64,000 bases of DNA from Arthrobacter cupressi. Lineage in GTDB: Bacteria; Actinomycetota; Actinomycetes; Actinomycetales; Micrococcaceae. Shown in pieces: positions 26,163-35,362 of this stretch. The notes under the pieces are model-generated. The model was not told where the DNA came from. It ran no database searches and worked only from the letters and a program-made list of their open reading frames with translations. Both the position numbers and the translations under genes were made by a program. Within the stretch, counting starts at the first letter, position 1. Every line of letters begins with the position of its first letter. Location: the NCBI RefSeq assembly GCF_900099975.1, contig NZ_FNEI01000001.1, positions 186,001-250,000 of the forward strand, in the 5' to 3' direction.

Positions 26163-26206
26163 AGAGTGCCGGGTCCTAGAGTGCCGGGTCCTAGAGTGCC
26201 GGGTCC
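26163..26206. repeat. 15-bp tandem repeat, three copies
   Basis: AGAGTGCCGGGTCCT is repeated three times; the third copy overlaps the stop region of the minus-strand gene ending at 26191, so the expansion lies at its 3' end and does not disrupt it. Confidence 0.8.
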
Positions 26207-27114
26207 GGGACCGGGAAGAACACCCGGGGGTCCTGGAGCAGGGCAGGGTTGGATAGGTCCGAACGGTCCAGAGCCCGGTCGAGTTCGAAGTTGCGGCCGA
26301 AGCTGCCGTCCTCGAGGGTGATCGGCCGGCCCACGAGCTTGCCAAGGGCGAGCGTGTGCCCGTCCTCCAGCGGGATCAGCACGGGGGTCTTGCCCGGGAG
26401 GGTGCGGAAAATCTCCTCCTGGCGCTGGCGCCTCGCGGTGGGCTTCTTCACCAGGCGCTTCGGTTCCTTGCGGGCCGGCTTAGCTGGGATGTCCGCGTCC
26501 TCTGCTCCAGGGGTCCCGACTTCTTCGGGGCTCCCGACGGCGGCCGCCTCGCTGCGCGCCGCAGCCTTGCCGACGGCGGGGAGGCCCACCGTGCGGACCT
26601 TCTCGGGGTTGTTGCCGGTCCCGGCGGAGCGGACCACCCAAAGGAAGTCCTCTTCGGGGTCTTCCGGGATGAGGTCCAGGGAGGGTTCGGGCCAGACGAA
26701 TTCCAGTCCGGCCGGCGTTCCCGCGAAGGCGTCGCCATAGAAGCGGGCGTCTTTCTGGATCAGCTTCGAGCGGTGGCTCAGGTGGAGGTCGGGCTCGCCG
26801 AGCCACTGCGGCATTGGAATCTTGGCGGCGTAGTCCGGGTGGGCTGCCTGCGGGGCGAACTCGGTGATGTCGGCGCGGAGCTTGTCCGGGTTGCCGCGGG
26901 ACTCCCATTCATCGATCATCGCCAGGCCGTACAGGGTGAGGGCGGGGACGTGGCCCATCCACATCCGGATGGCGGGGTGGCCCAGGCGGCCGAATTCGGG
27001 GATGACCAGGGTGCGCAGGATCTGCAGGACCTCGGCGCGCTGCTTGCCCAGCCTGTCGGTGTCCAGGGCGGCGGCGCTTTGCTTGAAATCAGGGAACGGG
27101 AGGTAGGTCTGCAT
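26191..27114 (-). CDS. MSMEG_6728-family / pyrimidine-dimer-glycosylase-like protein
   Basis: A 307-residue protein. The first 150 residues (MQTYLPFPDFKQSAAALD, LGKQRAEVLQIL, HPAIRMWMGH) match the actinobacterial family often labelled MSMEG_6728, related to the Pyr_excise (T4 endonuclease V-like) proteins. A variable Ala/Pro/Lys-rich linker (about 175-235) joins a C-terminal domain containing IPLEDGHTLALGKLVGRPI. A DNA-repair role is plausible by relation only. ATG 27114 has AAAGGG next to it. It converges with the GGT gene. Confidence 0.75.
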   Translation of the reverse strand: MQTYLPFPDFKQSAAALDTDRLGKQRAEVLQILRTLVIPEFGRLGHPAIRMWMGHVPALTLYGLAMIDEWESRGNPDKLRADITEFAPQAAHPDYAAKIPMPQWLGEPDLHLSHRSKLIQKDARFYGDAFAGTPAGLEFVWPEPSLDLIPEDPEEDFLWVVRSAGTGNNPEKVRTVGLPAVGKAAARSEAAAVGSPEEVGTPGAEDADIPAKPARKEPKRLVKKPTARRQRQEEIFRTLPGKTPVLIPLEDGHTLALGKLVGRPITLEDGSFGRNFELDRALDRSDLSNPALLQDPRVFFPVPDPAL

Positions 27115-27377
27115 CCCTTTAGTTTGAGGGTGGGGTTGGCTTGGAACCAAGTCGGGCGCAGCGGCCGTCCGGGATGAAGTCGCGGCCGGGGCTTGGCTGG
27201 TGCGTTGGCTGGCGCTGGGGGCGGTCTCGGCTAGGGGAGTCCCTAGGTGGGTGGCTCCGGGATTCCCTGGGCGGGTGGCCGCAAGTGCGTGGCGCGGACT
27301 GTCTACGGCGGTGTTCGCCCGTATCGGTGCGTCGTGCGGTCCGTCCAGGGCGGTGTTCGCCCACAACCGTCCGCCGC

Positions 27378-29021
27378 TCAGCAGCGGAAGTAGTGGTTCC
27401 GGACCGGTTGTTGGCGGGGGTCGATGTGGGGTGGCGGGATGAACCAGGGGATGCCGGTGCTGGTCTGGATGGTCCAGTGTTCTTTGTGGATGAGGTGGTG
27501 GTGATGGCTGCAGAGGAGGGTGCCGTTGTCGGCGCTGGTGGGTCCGCCTTGTGACCAGTAGGTGATGTGGTGGGTTTCGCACCAGGGAGCGGGGATGGTG
27601 CAGCCGGGGAAGGCGCAGCCTTGGTCGCGGGTGGTGATGGCTTTGCGGAGGTGGGGCGGGAAGAAGCGGTTGGCGCGTCCGATGTCCAGGATTTGTCCCT
27701 GGCCGCCGAGGACGGCGGGGATGATGTCGGCGTCGCAGGCCAGGGTGCGCAGGACGGCGGCGGGGACGGGGCCGGTGAAGGTGAAGGACCCGGTGCCGGG
27801 GGCCGTATTCCCGGGGTCCGCGGTTTTCTCCTTCAGTGCGCCCCGAGCCGTGAGTGCGCCGAGGAGGTGTTGGTAGTCGATGGTGGCCGTGATTTGGGGT
27901 CGGTGGCCGCCGGCGGTGGGGAGGTTGCCGCTGGTGAGGGCGGCTTTGCAGGCGCTGATGAGGCCGTCGAGGAGTTTCTGGGGGCGGGAGCGACGGTCGA
28001 GGATCCCGGCGCCGGTCCCGGATTCTGCTCGACTGCCCGTGCCGGGTTCGGTGCCAGGGCCCGTGGCGCCCGCGGTACCCGCGCCCGCGGCGCCCGGACC
28101 GGGTGTGGTGCGGGGGTTGGTGGCGGCGTTCATGACGGTGAGGAGGTGTTCGTATTGGGTTTGGGTGGCGAAGATTTCGAGGTGGTTGAGGCCGTGTTTG
28201 GGTTTGCGGAGGAAGGCGCCTTGGGCGTGGCGGAGTTCTTCTTCGGTGGGTTCGGCGCCGTCCGGGTCCAGGGCATCGGTCCAGCGACGGGCGAGACGGG
28301 TGAGGAAGTCGGGGTCGTACTGTTCCGCGACCTGAGTGAGGTTCTTCTCGAGGGTGGTGAGGGCTTCGCCGGGTGTGGTGTGGGGTGCTTTGTCCAGGGT
28401 GAGGGCGATGATGGTCGCGGCGCGGGAGCTGATGGTGCCGGTGGCGAGGGATTCGTCGAGGTGTTCGTGGGCGGGGCCGATCGTTTGGCCGGTGATTCCG
28501 GTCCGTGGCAGGAGCGAGGCGGCGAGGGCGAGGCGTCTGCGGGCTTCGCCGGCGCCGATGCGCAGCAGCACGCGCAGGTATTCGGTGCTGCTTCGGAATT
28601 CAGCGGCGAGCCCGGCACGGGCGGTTTCCGCGGTGGCCGTCCGGGGGCTGTTGCTGTTTTCCGCGCCGCTGGTGCTGTCGTCGCCGGAAAGTGGGGTGAT
28701 GTCGCGCCAGCCGGTGGTCCATTCGGTCGGTGCCGGGGTGGGTTTGTCCGGCCGGGTCCTGAGCCGGTCCAGCTGTCCGGCCGCGATGATCTGGAGGTAG
28801 TCGACCGTCCGGGAGATTTCCTCGACGCGCGCCGCGAACAGGGCCGAGGCGTCCAGGTCGAGGTTCCGCACGCCGTCGGGTGCGTCCTCCGCGCATGAGC
28901 GCAGGGAATCAAGCAGGGCGTCCAAGCCGAGCGGATCCGAGCCGGCGGCAACCCGGGCAGCGGCCGGCACCGGGACCGATACCCGGTCCCTCCACCGCTC
29001 CAGCTGCGCGACTGCCTCCAT
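27378..29021 (-). CDS. DUF222 / HNH endonuclease (13E12 family)
   Basis: A 547-residue protein with the actinobacterial layout: DUF222 region (about 40-300) and a C-terminal HNH domain (CAFPGCTIPAPWCETHHITYWSQGG, ending LLCSHHHHLIH) with the two CxxC-type and histidine metal residues. Between them (about 310-345) is a Gly/Thr/Pro/Ala low-complexity linker. Actinobacteria carry many near-identical copies of this gene; their role is not settled, and mobile or recombination-related functions have been suggested. GGAAGAG precedes the ATG. The 263-bp gap downstream holds two copies of GGCGGTGTTCGCCC but no gene. Confidence 0.9.
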   Translation of the reverse strand: MEAVAQLERWRDRVSVPVPAAARVAAGSDPLGLDALLDSLRSCAEDAPDGVRNLDLDASALFAARVEEISRTVDYLQIIAAGQLDRLRTRPDKPTPAPTEWTTGWRDITPLSGDDSTSGAENSNSPRTATAETARAGLAAEFRSSTEYLRVLLRIGAGEARRRLALAASLLPRTGITGQTIGPAHEHLDESLATGTISSRAATIIALTLDKAPHTTPGEALTTLEKNLTQVAEQYDPDFLTRLARRWTDALDPDGAEPTEEELRHAQGAFLRKPKHGLNHLEIFATQTQYEHLLTVMNAATNPRTTPGPGAAGAGTAGATGPGTEPGTGSRAESGTGAGILDRRSRPQKLLDGLISACKAALTSGNLPTAGGHRPQITATIDYQHLLGALTARGALKEKTADPGNTAPGTGSFTFTGPVPAAVLRTLACDADIIPAVLGGQGQILDIGRANRFFPPHLRKAITTRDQGCAFPGCTIPAPWCETHHITYWSQGGPTSADNGTLLCSHHHHLIHKEHWTIQTSTGIPWFIPPPHIDPRQQPVRNHYFRC

Positions 29022-29174
29022 AACCCGACTCTTCCACGACCCACTGACAAAATAGCGCCCCGGCTTTTGCCCCGCACGGACCCGCCGTCGAGGGTCAGTT
29101 AGCGACGAGCCTGCTCCCAGCCGGCGCGAACTCGGCGCGAACTCGGCCCCGCAAGCTCGGCCTGAGCGCCAAGC

Positions 29175-29180
29175 TAGTCT
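29175..29180 (+). promoter_or_regulatory. -10 box of leaderless adenosine deaminase transcript
   Basis: TAGTCT ends 6 nt before GTG 29187 and no Shine-Dalgarno sequence is present, the pattern of a leaderless mRNA. Confidence 0.5.
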
Positions 29181-29186
29181 TGTCGG

Positions 29187-30206
29187 GTGGAAACATATGG
29201 AGCGAACTCAGTACTTCCGGTGGCCGAACTGCACCTGCACATCGAAGGGACACTCCAACCGGAGCTGATTTTCGCCCTCGCGGAGCGCAACGGCATCGAG
29301 CTTCCTTATGCGGACTTGGATGAGCTTCGCTCCCGCTACGAATTCACTGACCTGCAGTCCTTCCTGGACCTCTACTACGCCAACATGGCGGTGCTGCGGA
29401 CCGAGCAGGACTTCGCCGACATGACCCGCGACTACCTCGCCCGGGCCTCGGCAGGCGGTGTGCGGCACGTCGAGGTCATGATGGACCCGCAGGCCCACGT
29501 CTCCCGCGGGGTGCCGCTCGAGACCTGCGTCAACGGCGTTGCGTCGGCGCTCGCGACGTCGGAGGAAGAGTTCGGCGTCTCGACGCTCCTGATTGCCGCT
29601 TTCCTGAGGGATCTGCCCGAGGACGACGCGCTGGAGGTGCTCGAACAACTCCTGGCCATGAACGCACCGATCGCCGGCATCGGCCTGGATTCGGCCGAGG
29701 TGGGCAACCCGCCGTCGAAGTTCGTCCGCCTATACCAGCGCGCGGCGGAGGCCGGGTTGCACCGGATCGCGCACGCGGGCGAAGAGGGACCGGCGTCGTA
29801 CATCACCGACTCACTGGACCTGCTGGGCGTGGAGCGGATCGATCACGGCATCCGCTGCATGGAGGACGCCGCGCTGGTTGAGCGGCTGGCAAATGAGCAG
29901 GTCCCGCTGACGGTCTGCCCGCTGTCCAACGTCCGGCTGCGGGCCGTGGACACGCTTGCCGACCACCCCCTGCCCGCGATGCTGTCCGCGGGCCTGAACG
30001 TCAGCGTGAATTCGGACGACCCCGCCTATTTCGGCGGCTATGTGGACGACAACTTTGTCCAGCTCAGGGCTGTCCTCGGCCTTACGGCGGCGGAGCAGTC
30101 GAGGCTCGCGGCCAACTCCATCCGTTCCTCCTTCGCCTCCGACGCCCGCAAGGCGGAACTCCTTGGGGAAGTCCGGGCGTGGGAAGCGGCCGCCGCGGAG
30201 GCCTGA
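29187..30206 (+). CDS. add: adenosine deaminase family protein
   Basis: A 339-residue TIM-barrel zinc hydrolase of the adenosine/adenine deaminase family. Zinc and catalytic residues are in order: HLHIEGT near the start, HAGEE (about 195) and RIDHGIR with SDDPAYFGG (about 275). The segment GIGLDSAEVGNPP rather than the longer mammalian-type form suggests the shorter bacterial branch, in which some members prefer adenine. It converts adenosine (or adenine) to inosine (or hypoxanthine) in purine salvage. The start is GTG 29187. Confidence 0.9.
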   Translation: METYGANSVLPVAELHLHIEGTLQPELIFALAERNGIELPYADLDELRSRYEFTDLQSFLDLYYANMAVLRTEQDFADMTRDYLARASAGGVRHVEVMMDPQAHVSRGVPLETCVNGVASALATSEEEFGVSTLLIAAFLRDLPEDDALEVLEQLLAMNAPIAGIGLDSAEVGNPPSKFVRLYQRAAEAGLHRIAHAGEEGPASYITDSLDLLGVERIDHGIRCMEDAALVERLANEQVPLTVCPLSNVRLRAVDTLADHPLPAMLSAGLNVSVNSDDPAYFGGYVDDNFVQLRAVLGLTAAEQSRLAANSIRSSFASDARKAELLGEVRAWEAAAAEA

Positions 30207-30368
30207 GTCGCACCTAAGCAATCCACCCCCTACCTGAGACTCCGCACTCACTTGGGCGGCCCATGCCGTAACAGTCGGTCACGACACACGCTGTTTACCG
30301 GATATGGTGGCCGGAATTTACAGAAGCTTGGCAGACTGCAAGCAAATACCCGCCGCTTAAGGAGCCAC

Positions 30369-31208
30369 ATGGCCAAGACTGCCGCCGACAACAGCATTGC
30401 CCGCCTCAAGAGCGTCCTCGATGTACTGGCCGAGGGAACCTGGTCCGACACTACGTTGAACGCCGGCGAAGTCCTGGCAGAAGCAGCCTCCCGCGTCCCC
30501 TTCAGCGATCACGAATCCGAGCTCCTGAGCGGCGGCATCCCGCGCGGCCACAAGGGCCTCACCACGGCCACCGCCAAGCTGGTCAAGGCCGGCTGGCTGG
30601 TCAAGGGCCGCTCCGGCTGGACCATCACCGAGGATGGGCTGCGCGCCACGGTCGCGTTTGCGAAGCCGGATCAGTTCGCCGCCGCCCTCGCCGAGGGCAC
30701 CCCGGTTCCCGAAGGCACCCCGCTGCCCGAGGCGCCCAAGAAGCCAGCCGCCAAGAAGGCTGCTGCGCGCAAGCCCGCCGTGAAGCGCACTGCAAGCACC
30801 GCAGCCGCGGGCACGGCCGCCTTGAGCACGGAGGCCATCGGGACGGAAAGCACGACGGCGGCGGAAGCCTCCGCGAAGAAGGCCCCTGCCGTGAGGGCGC
30901 CGAAGCTCGAGCAGCCGTCCGCCGTTGCCGTCGCCGGTGACTTCAGCACCATCCTTGGCGCGCCGGAAGACTGGGCTCCCCAGCACGACGAAGTCCAGAT
31001 GAAGTACAACGCACGCAAGAAGGTCTGGTCGCTCACCGCCGATCTGCCGGCCGGCTTCTACACCTACAAGATCGCCCTCGACCGTTCGTGGGATGAAAAC
31101 TACGGCGCGTTCGGCGTCCGCGACGGCGCCAACCACGAGCTCCACCACGGCGGCGGCAAGGTCACCTTCACCTACAACCACGCCACCCGCGACATCGTCC
31201 TGAGCTAG
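30369..31208 (+). CDS. winged-helix (Mrr_N-like) protein with C-terminal X25 pullulanase-type domain
   Basis: A 279-residue fusion. Residues about 1-100 look like a winged-helix DNA-binding domain (LVKAGWLVKGRSGWTITEDG) as found at the N-terminus of Mrr proteins. A Lys/Ala/Thr/Glu-rich linker (about 115-185) contains AKKAAARKPA-type repeats like histone H1 tails. The last 90 residues (VAVAGDFSTILGAPEDW, PAGFYTYKIALDRSWDENYG) match the X25 module, otherwise known from secreted pullulanases and amylases. There is no signal peptide, so the product is cytoplasmic and probably DNA-bound. AAGGAG precedes the ATG. Function unknown. Confidence 0.75.
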   Translation: MAKTAADNSIARLKSVLDVLAEGTWSDTTLNAGEVLAEAASRVPFSDHESELLSGGIPRGHKGLTTATAKLVKAGWLVKGRSGWTITEDGLRATVAFAKPDQFAAALAEGTPVPEGTPLPEAPKKPAAKKAAARKPAVKRTASTAAAGTAALSTEAIGTESTTAAEASAKKAPAVRAPKLEQPSAVAVAGDFSTILGAPEDWAPQHDEVQMKYNARKKVWSLTADLPAGFYTYKIALDRSWDENYGAFGVRDGANHELHHGGGKVTFTYNHATRDIVLS

Positions 31209-31286
31209 TTGCCCGGGCTGCCGCCGGCGATGCCGAGGCTGAGCCGGTCCAGGGTCGGGGGCTTGCCGCCGGGGGTGGGCGGTGCC

Positions 31287-32945
31287 TTACGCCTCCGCCA
31301 CGCTGGCCTTCGGCCGCAGCCTGCCGTCCCCGCCGAGCTCCAGCACGGTGTCGATCCCGAGCCGTTCCAGGAACGCGAAGTCGTGGCTGACGATGAGCAC
31401 GGCGCCGCGGTAGCTGCCCAGCGCCTCGGCCAGCTGCTCTGTGCTGGAGATGTCCAGGTTGTTGGTGGGCTCGTCCAGGACCAGCAGCTGCGCCGGCGGA
31501 TCGGCCAGGAGCAGCTTCGCGAGGCTCACCCGGAAGCGTTCGCCGCCCGAGAGCGTGCCGACCGGCCGGTCCGCCGCGGCGCCGCGCAACAGCAGCCGGG
31601 CGAGCTGGTTGCGGATGGTTCCCGGCGGCGTCGCTGGTGCCACGGACCGCACGTTCTCCAGGGCGCTCGCGCCGTCGTCGAGCCCGTCCAGCCGCTGCGG
31701 CAAGTACCCCACGCGGTCGGTCAACAGCACCCCGTGAGGTCCTCCCGGAGCAGCCCGGCCGACGGCGGTATCCCCGGCGGCGTCCCGCCCCCCGGGGTTT
31801 CCGGGCGCCGCGTTGCCGGCCAGCAGCCGGGCCAGCAGGGTCGACTTGCCGGACCCGTTCGGACCGACCAGCGCCACACGCTCAGGACCTTGGATAACAA
31901 AGGTGCGGCCGCCGTCGTGGATTTCCGCGATCCGTTTGCCGCGCGGCACCTGCGGGTCGGGCAGTTCGAGTTTGATGTGCTGCTCGTCCCGGACCCTGGC
32001 ATCGGAGGCGTCGACGGCGGCCTGCGCCGCTGCGATCTTGTCCTCCGTGGTGCCGCGCAGCTTCCCTGCGGAGACCTGGGCGTTGCTCGCTCGCTTTCCT
32101 GCCAGGATTTTCGGGATTCCGCCGTCTTTCTGGGTTTTCTGCGCAGTCCTTTCGCGGCGGGCCAGCTTGGTTTCGGCCTCGGCGCGCTGCCGCTTCTCGA
32201 CTTTGAGGGTTTGTTGGGCGGTGTGCGCAGCCTGCATGGCCGCGGCCTGTTCCTGCTCCCGGTACGTCTTCCAGTCGCTGTAGGGGCCACCGAAGGTTTC
32301 CAGCTCGCCGGCATGCAGCTCGCTGGTGTTCTCCATGTGTTCCAGGAGTTCCAGGTCGTGGCTGACCACCACCAGGGTGCCGGGCCATTCGTCCACCATG
32401 CGCGTCAATCGGGCGCGGGTGGAACGGTCTAGGTTGTTGGTGGGTTCGTCCAGCAGCGTGATGGGCGTCCTGCGGATCCGCAGGCCAGTTACGGCGATGA
32501 GCATCGCCTCGCCGCCGGAAACCTCGGCGACGCGGCGTTCGAGGTCGGCCGCGCTGAAGCCGATCCGCTGCAACTCTTCGTCCGCCCGGGATTCGATGTC
32601 CCAGTCGTCACCGATGGTGTCGAAGTGCTCGTCGCCGACGTCCCCGGATTCGATGGCGTTCATGGCGGCGAGGATGTGCTCGATGCCCAGCAGCCCGGCA
32701 ATGGTGATGTCGCTGCGGAGGGTGAGGTTTTGCGGCAGATAGCCCACCTCGCCGCTGCATTCCAGCCGGCCGCTGCTGGGTTCCAGCTGGCCTGCCATGA
32801 GCCTCAGCAGGGTGGATTTGCCGGTGCCGTTGCGCCCCACCAGTCCGGTCCGTCCGGGAGTGAACGAGCCGGTGAGCCCGGACAGGGCAGGGGTTCCGTC
32901 CGGCCAGTGGAAGGTGAGGTTGTGGAGGGAGATCGCTGATTTCAT
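31287..32945 (-). CDS. ABC-F family ATPase
   Basis: A 552-residue protein with two ABC ATPase domains and no membrane segments, the ABC-F layout. Domain 1: GRNGTGKST, VSGGEAML and DEPTNNLDRST; domain 2: GPNGSGKST, LSGGERFR and DEPTNNLD. The inter-domain linker (about 215-300) is charged and helical. Such proteins act on the ribosome, either as translation factors or in antibiotic target protection; which applies cannot be told. The signature in domain 1 is VSGGE rather than LSGGQ. The long 5' region contains a CCCCTGAAGGGG hairpin that could belong to an attenuator. Confidence 0.9.
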   Translation of the reverse strand: MKSAISLHNLTFHWPDGTPALSGLTGSFTPGRTGLVGRNGTGKSTLLRLMAGQLEPSSGRLECSGEVGYLPQNLTLRSDITIAGLLGIEHILAAMNAIESGDVGDEHFDTIGDDWDIESRADEELQRIGFSAADLERRVAEVSGGEAMLIAVTGLRIRRTPITLLDEPTNNLDRSTRARLTRMVDEWPGTLVVVSHDLELLEHMENTSELHAGELETFGGPYSDWKTYREQEQAAAMQAAHTAQQTLKVEKRQRAEAETKLARRERTAQKTQKDGGIPKILAGKRASNAQVSAGKLRGTTEDKIAAAQAAVDASDARVRDEQHIKLELPDPQVPRGKRIAEIHDGGRTFVIQGPERVALVGPNGSGKSTLLARLLAGNAAPGNPGGRDAAGDTAVGRAAPGGPHGVLLTDRVGYLPQRLDGLDDGASALENVRSVAPATPPGTIRNQLARLLLRGAAADRPVGTLSGGERFRVSLAKLLLADPPAQLLVLDEPTNNLDISSTEQLAEALGSYRGAVLIVSHDFAFLERLGIDTVLELGGDGRLRPKASVAEA

Positions 32946-33341
32946 GGGGTGGTCTTTCGTCCGGAGCGCCGCGTCCTCGCGCAGTCCCCTGAAGGGGCAG
33001 GCGGCATGGCGGCGTGGTTCGCGTGATGGCTGGGAATCAGAGGCGCGGTAGGTTCCGGTTCCCCGGGAGCGTCAAAGAAAGGACGCGGCGGGGATACAAA
33101 GGGAGCGGCGCATGCCGGATGAGCTGAAGGATTTCCAGGTGTTGGAACAGGACCCGGCGTTCAGACGCGGCGGGTGCTCAAGACGGGCGATGGCCACCGG
33201 AACTCCGGCGGCTAGATTCTGTCGACCTCAATCTCCATGCGGTCGAGGCTACCACAGGCCTCGCCGCGGGGCCGGTGAGGGTGCTTCCGCGGTGAGGGTG
33301 CTTCCGCGGGGCCGGACGGGCTGCCCGGCCCCGCGGGCGGC
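32946..33341. other. 396-bp region without a clear gene
   Basis: Upstream of the ABC-F gene and downstream of the small basic protein. It contains the short hairpin CCCCTGAAGGGG (about 32986-32998) and a 17-bp direct repeat (GGTGAGGGTGCTTCCGC at 33274-33290 and 33291-33307). A plus-strand frame starting at 33112 reads protein-like for about 17 residues (MPDELKDFQVLEQDPAF) and then loses that character, possibly a gene relic. Confidence 0.4.
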
Positions 33342-33497
33342 CTACTGGTCGCCTTCGACGCGACGGTTCCAGCGGCGCTTGCGGCCGAGCTGGCGGTTGA
33401 CCGCCCACGGAGAGCGGCGGGATTTGCCCTGGCCTTTCCACTGGTGGGGCCTGCAGAGTGCGCAGCCTTTATGGCGGCGGTGGGGTGAATGTGCCAT
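33342..33497 (-). CDS. 51-residue basic small protein with CxxC
   Basis: A short gene found by its strong ribosome site (GGAAAGGAAG, 7 nt before the ATG). The product begins MAHSPHRRHKGCALCRPH, continues with QWKGQGKSRRSPWAV and ends in an arginine-rich helix. The C-x2-C-x2-H arrangement suggests metal or nucleic-acid binding; similar short basic proteins occur widely in actinobacteria. Function unknown. It sits between the ABC-F and ECF42 sigma genes on the same strand. Confidence 0.65.
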   Translation of the reverse strand: MAHSPHRRHKGCALCRPHQWKGQGKSRRSPWAVNRQLGRKRRWNRRVEGDQ

Positions 33498-33603
33498 GAC
33501 AGCTTCCTTTCCGGAACAACTCCCGCCCGGATAGGCGGGATAGTTCAGGAAGCTTGAGAGTCATGAGGGCAGCTTAGTGGGGAGGTGCGACAGGAACCAG
33601 AGC

Positions 33604-34887
33604 TCATTCCTCCGTGCCGCGGAGCTTGCCTTGGAGGTACGTCCGGACCCGTGTGTCGGGGCTCAGCTCGATGGCTGTGCGCAAGCAGTCCGCAGCCCCC
33701 GCGGCGTCCCCGGCCGAAGCCAGGAGATCCGCCCGGGCGGCGAAGTAGGGCTGGAAACGTTCGCAGTTTTCCGGATGCGCGGTGGCAATGCCGTCCAGGC
33801 GGCCCAGCCCCGCCAGCGGCCCATCGAGGCGGCCGATCACGGCGGCCTCGGCCACGAGCGATCCCAGCGTGGGCGCCACCCTGTTCAGCGCCGCGTACAG
33901 CGTGCCCAAGGCGGCCCAGTCCGTCCGGCCCGTCCGGTAGCGCTCGGCATGCACGGCCTGGATGGCCGCCTCCAGCTGGAAGCGCCCCGGCCCGCGCGGG
34001 CCCGTGACCAGCGATGACGCCCGCCGGAGATACTCCTCTCCGCGGCCGATCAGCACGGCATTCCAGCCGCGCGGATCCTGTTCTTCCAAGGGCACGTAGC
34101 TTCCGCCGGTCGGCCGGGAGAGCAGGAAGGCGGCTAACGCCGCAAGCGCCCACGCCTCCGGTTCCGTCTCCAGGCTGCCGGCCACGAGCTCGGCCAGGAA
34201 CAGCCCCTCGGTGAGCGAGGGGCGGGAGCCCGCGCCGCCGTCGTCGGACACCGCCGGGCCGGAACCCGAAGCGGAAACGGCCGGAATCGCCAGGCACCCG
34301 TACACCGCCTCGAGCACGGGCGGCAGCCGTTCCGGCAGGACCCCGGGGCCGGGGAGCTCGAACGGGATCCGCGCATCCCGGATTCGCCGCTTCGCCCGGA
34401 CCAGGCGCTGGGCCATGGTGGCCGCCGGGACGGCAAACGCCGCGGCGATCTGCGCGGCGTCGAAGCCAAGGACGGTCTGCAGCATCAGGGGAGCGCGGAT
34501 GTCCTCCGCGATGGCGGGGTGCGCGCAGACCAGCATCAAGGGCAGGCGGCGGTCGGGAAAGTCCGGCGCGGCGGAAGGCGAAGAGTCGTTCATGGCAGGC
34601 TCCGGAAGGGAATCCAGGGGAGTGGAGAGCCGGTGCCGGGCGGACTTCCATTCGTCGCGCTGCCGGTTCCGGGCGACGGTGAGCAGCCAGGCCTCGGGAC
34701 GTTCCGGCACGCCGTCGGCGGGCCAGTGCCGCAAGGCTTGTTCGAAAGCGTCCGCGAGGGCGTCCTCGGCGAGGAGCACGTCTCCGGTGCCGCTCGCGAG
34801 GATGGCGAGCAGGCGGCCGTACGACGCGCGGGCGGCCAGTTCCGCGGCCGCCCGCGCCCCGCCGTCGTCGTCTGGAGTCCCGGTCAC
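33604..34887 (-). CDS. ECF sigma factor of the ECF42 group with C-terminal TPR-like extension
   Basis: A 427-residue protein: sigma-2 region (about 25-90, AFEQALRHWPADGVPERPEAWL), sigma-4 region (about 110-180, AQIAAAFAVPAATMAQRLVRAKRRI) and a long helical extension (about 190-425, DUF6596/TPR-like) that ends with repeat-like pairs such as AELGDAAGAADCLRTAIELSP. This plan defines ECF42, whose members replace an anti-sigma factor with the C-terminal domain. The directly upstream DGPF-domain gene (7 nt apart) is the usual neighbour and target. GTG start; no good ribosome site, so coupling to the upstream gene is likely. Confidence 0.88.
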   Translation of the reverse strand: MTGTPDDDGGARAAAELAARASYGRLLAILASGTGDVLLAEDALADAFEQALRHWPADGVPERPEAWLLTVARNRQRDEWKSARHRLSTPLDSLPEPAMNDSSPSAAPDFPDRRLPLMLVCAHPAIAEDIRAPLMLQTVLGFDAAQIAAAFAVPAATMAQRLVRAKRRIRDARIPFELPGPGVLPERLPPVLEAVYGCLAIPAVSASGSGPAVSDDGGAGSRPSLTEGLFLAELVAGSLETEPEAWALAALAAFLLSRPTGGSYVPLEEQDPRGWNAVLIGRGEEYLRRASSLVTGPRGPGRFQLEAAIQAVHAERYRTGRTDWAALGTLYAALNRVAPTLGSLVAEAAVIGRLDGPLAGLGRLDGIATAHPENCERFQPYFAARADLLASAGDAAGAADCLRTAIELSPDTRVRTYLQGKLRGTEE

Positions 34888-34894
34888 CGATAAG

Positions 34895-35272
34895 TCAGCC
34901 GTTCGGCACCCATGCGCCGTCCACGGTGTGCGTGGCGCCCGGGCGGATCTCCACGCTGCCCCACATGGCGGCGGGTGCCTGCCCGGCCCACTGGATGGCG
35001 GCGTCGAGGTCCGGGACGTCGATCAGGAAGTAGCCACCCAGCTGTTCCTTGGTGTCGGCGAACGGCCCGTCCTGGATCCGCAGCTTCCCGTCGTCCGTGG
35101 TGACCGTGGTGGTGGCGTGCGAGGGCTGCAGGACTTCGGCGCCCACGAGCACCCCGGCCTGCTGCAGGGTGGCGGCGTAGCTGTTCATGGCCCCCTCGCC
35201 CTGTGCCAGCATTTCCGGGCCGAGTTCCTCGGGGGTCATTTCCTGGTAGTGCATCAGCAGTGTGTAGCGCAT
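34895..35272 (-). CDS. YciI/DGPF-domain protein (ECF42 partner)
   Basis: A 125-residue protein with the YCII-related fold, including RIQDGPFADTKEQLGGYFLIDVPDLD, the DGPF motif that names the group. AAGGAGGA lies 5 nt before the ATG. It is co-transcribed with the ECF42 sigma factor that follows it. The biochemical role of DGPF proteins is not established. Confidence 0.85.
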   Translation of the reverse strand: MRYTLLMHYQEMTPEELGPEMLAQGEGAMNSYAATLQQAGVLVGAEVLQPSHATTTVTTDDGKLRIQDGPFADTKEQLGGYFLIDVPDLDAAIQWAGQAPAAMWGSVEIRPGATHTVDGAWVPNG

Positions 35273-35362
35273 GATTCCTCCTTCATCCGATGGTGGCCCG
35301 TGCCGGGCTCACTCTCAAGACGAACGAGCCGACTGCCGATCGACACGGGGAGGAAAAAAAGA

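Noticed and set aside
27567..28898. Gly/Val-rich plus-strand frame over the DUF222-HNH gene
   Set aside because: Shadow of the HNH gene, whose zinc-binding motifs are intact on the other strand.
33112..33534. Plus-strand frame starting MPDELKDFQVLEQDPAF
   Set aside because: Only the first 17 residues look protein-like; the rest is arginine/proline-rich and overlaps the well-supported small gene on the other strand.
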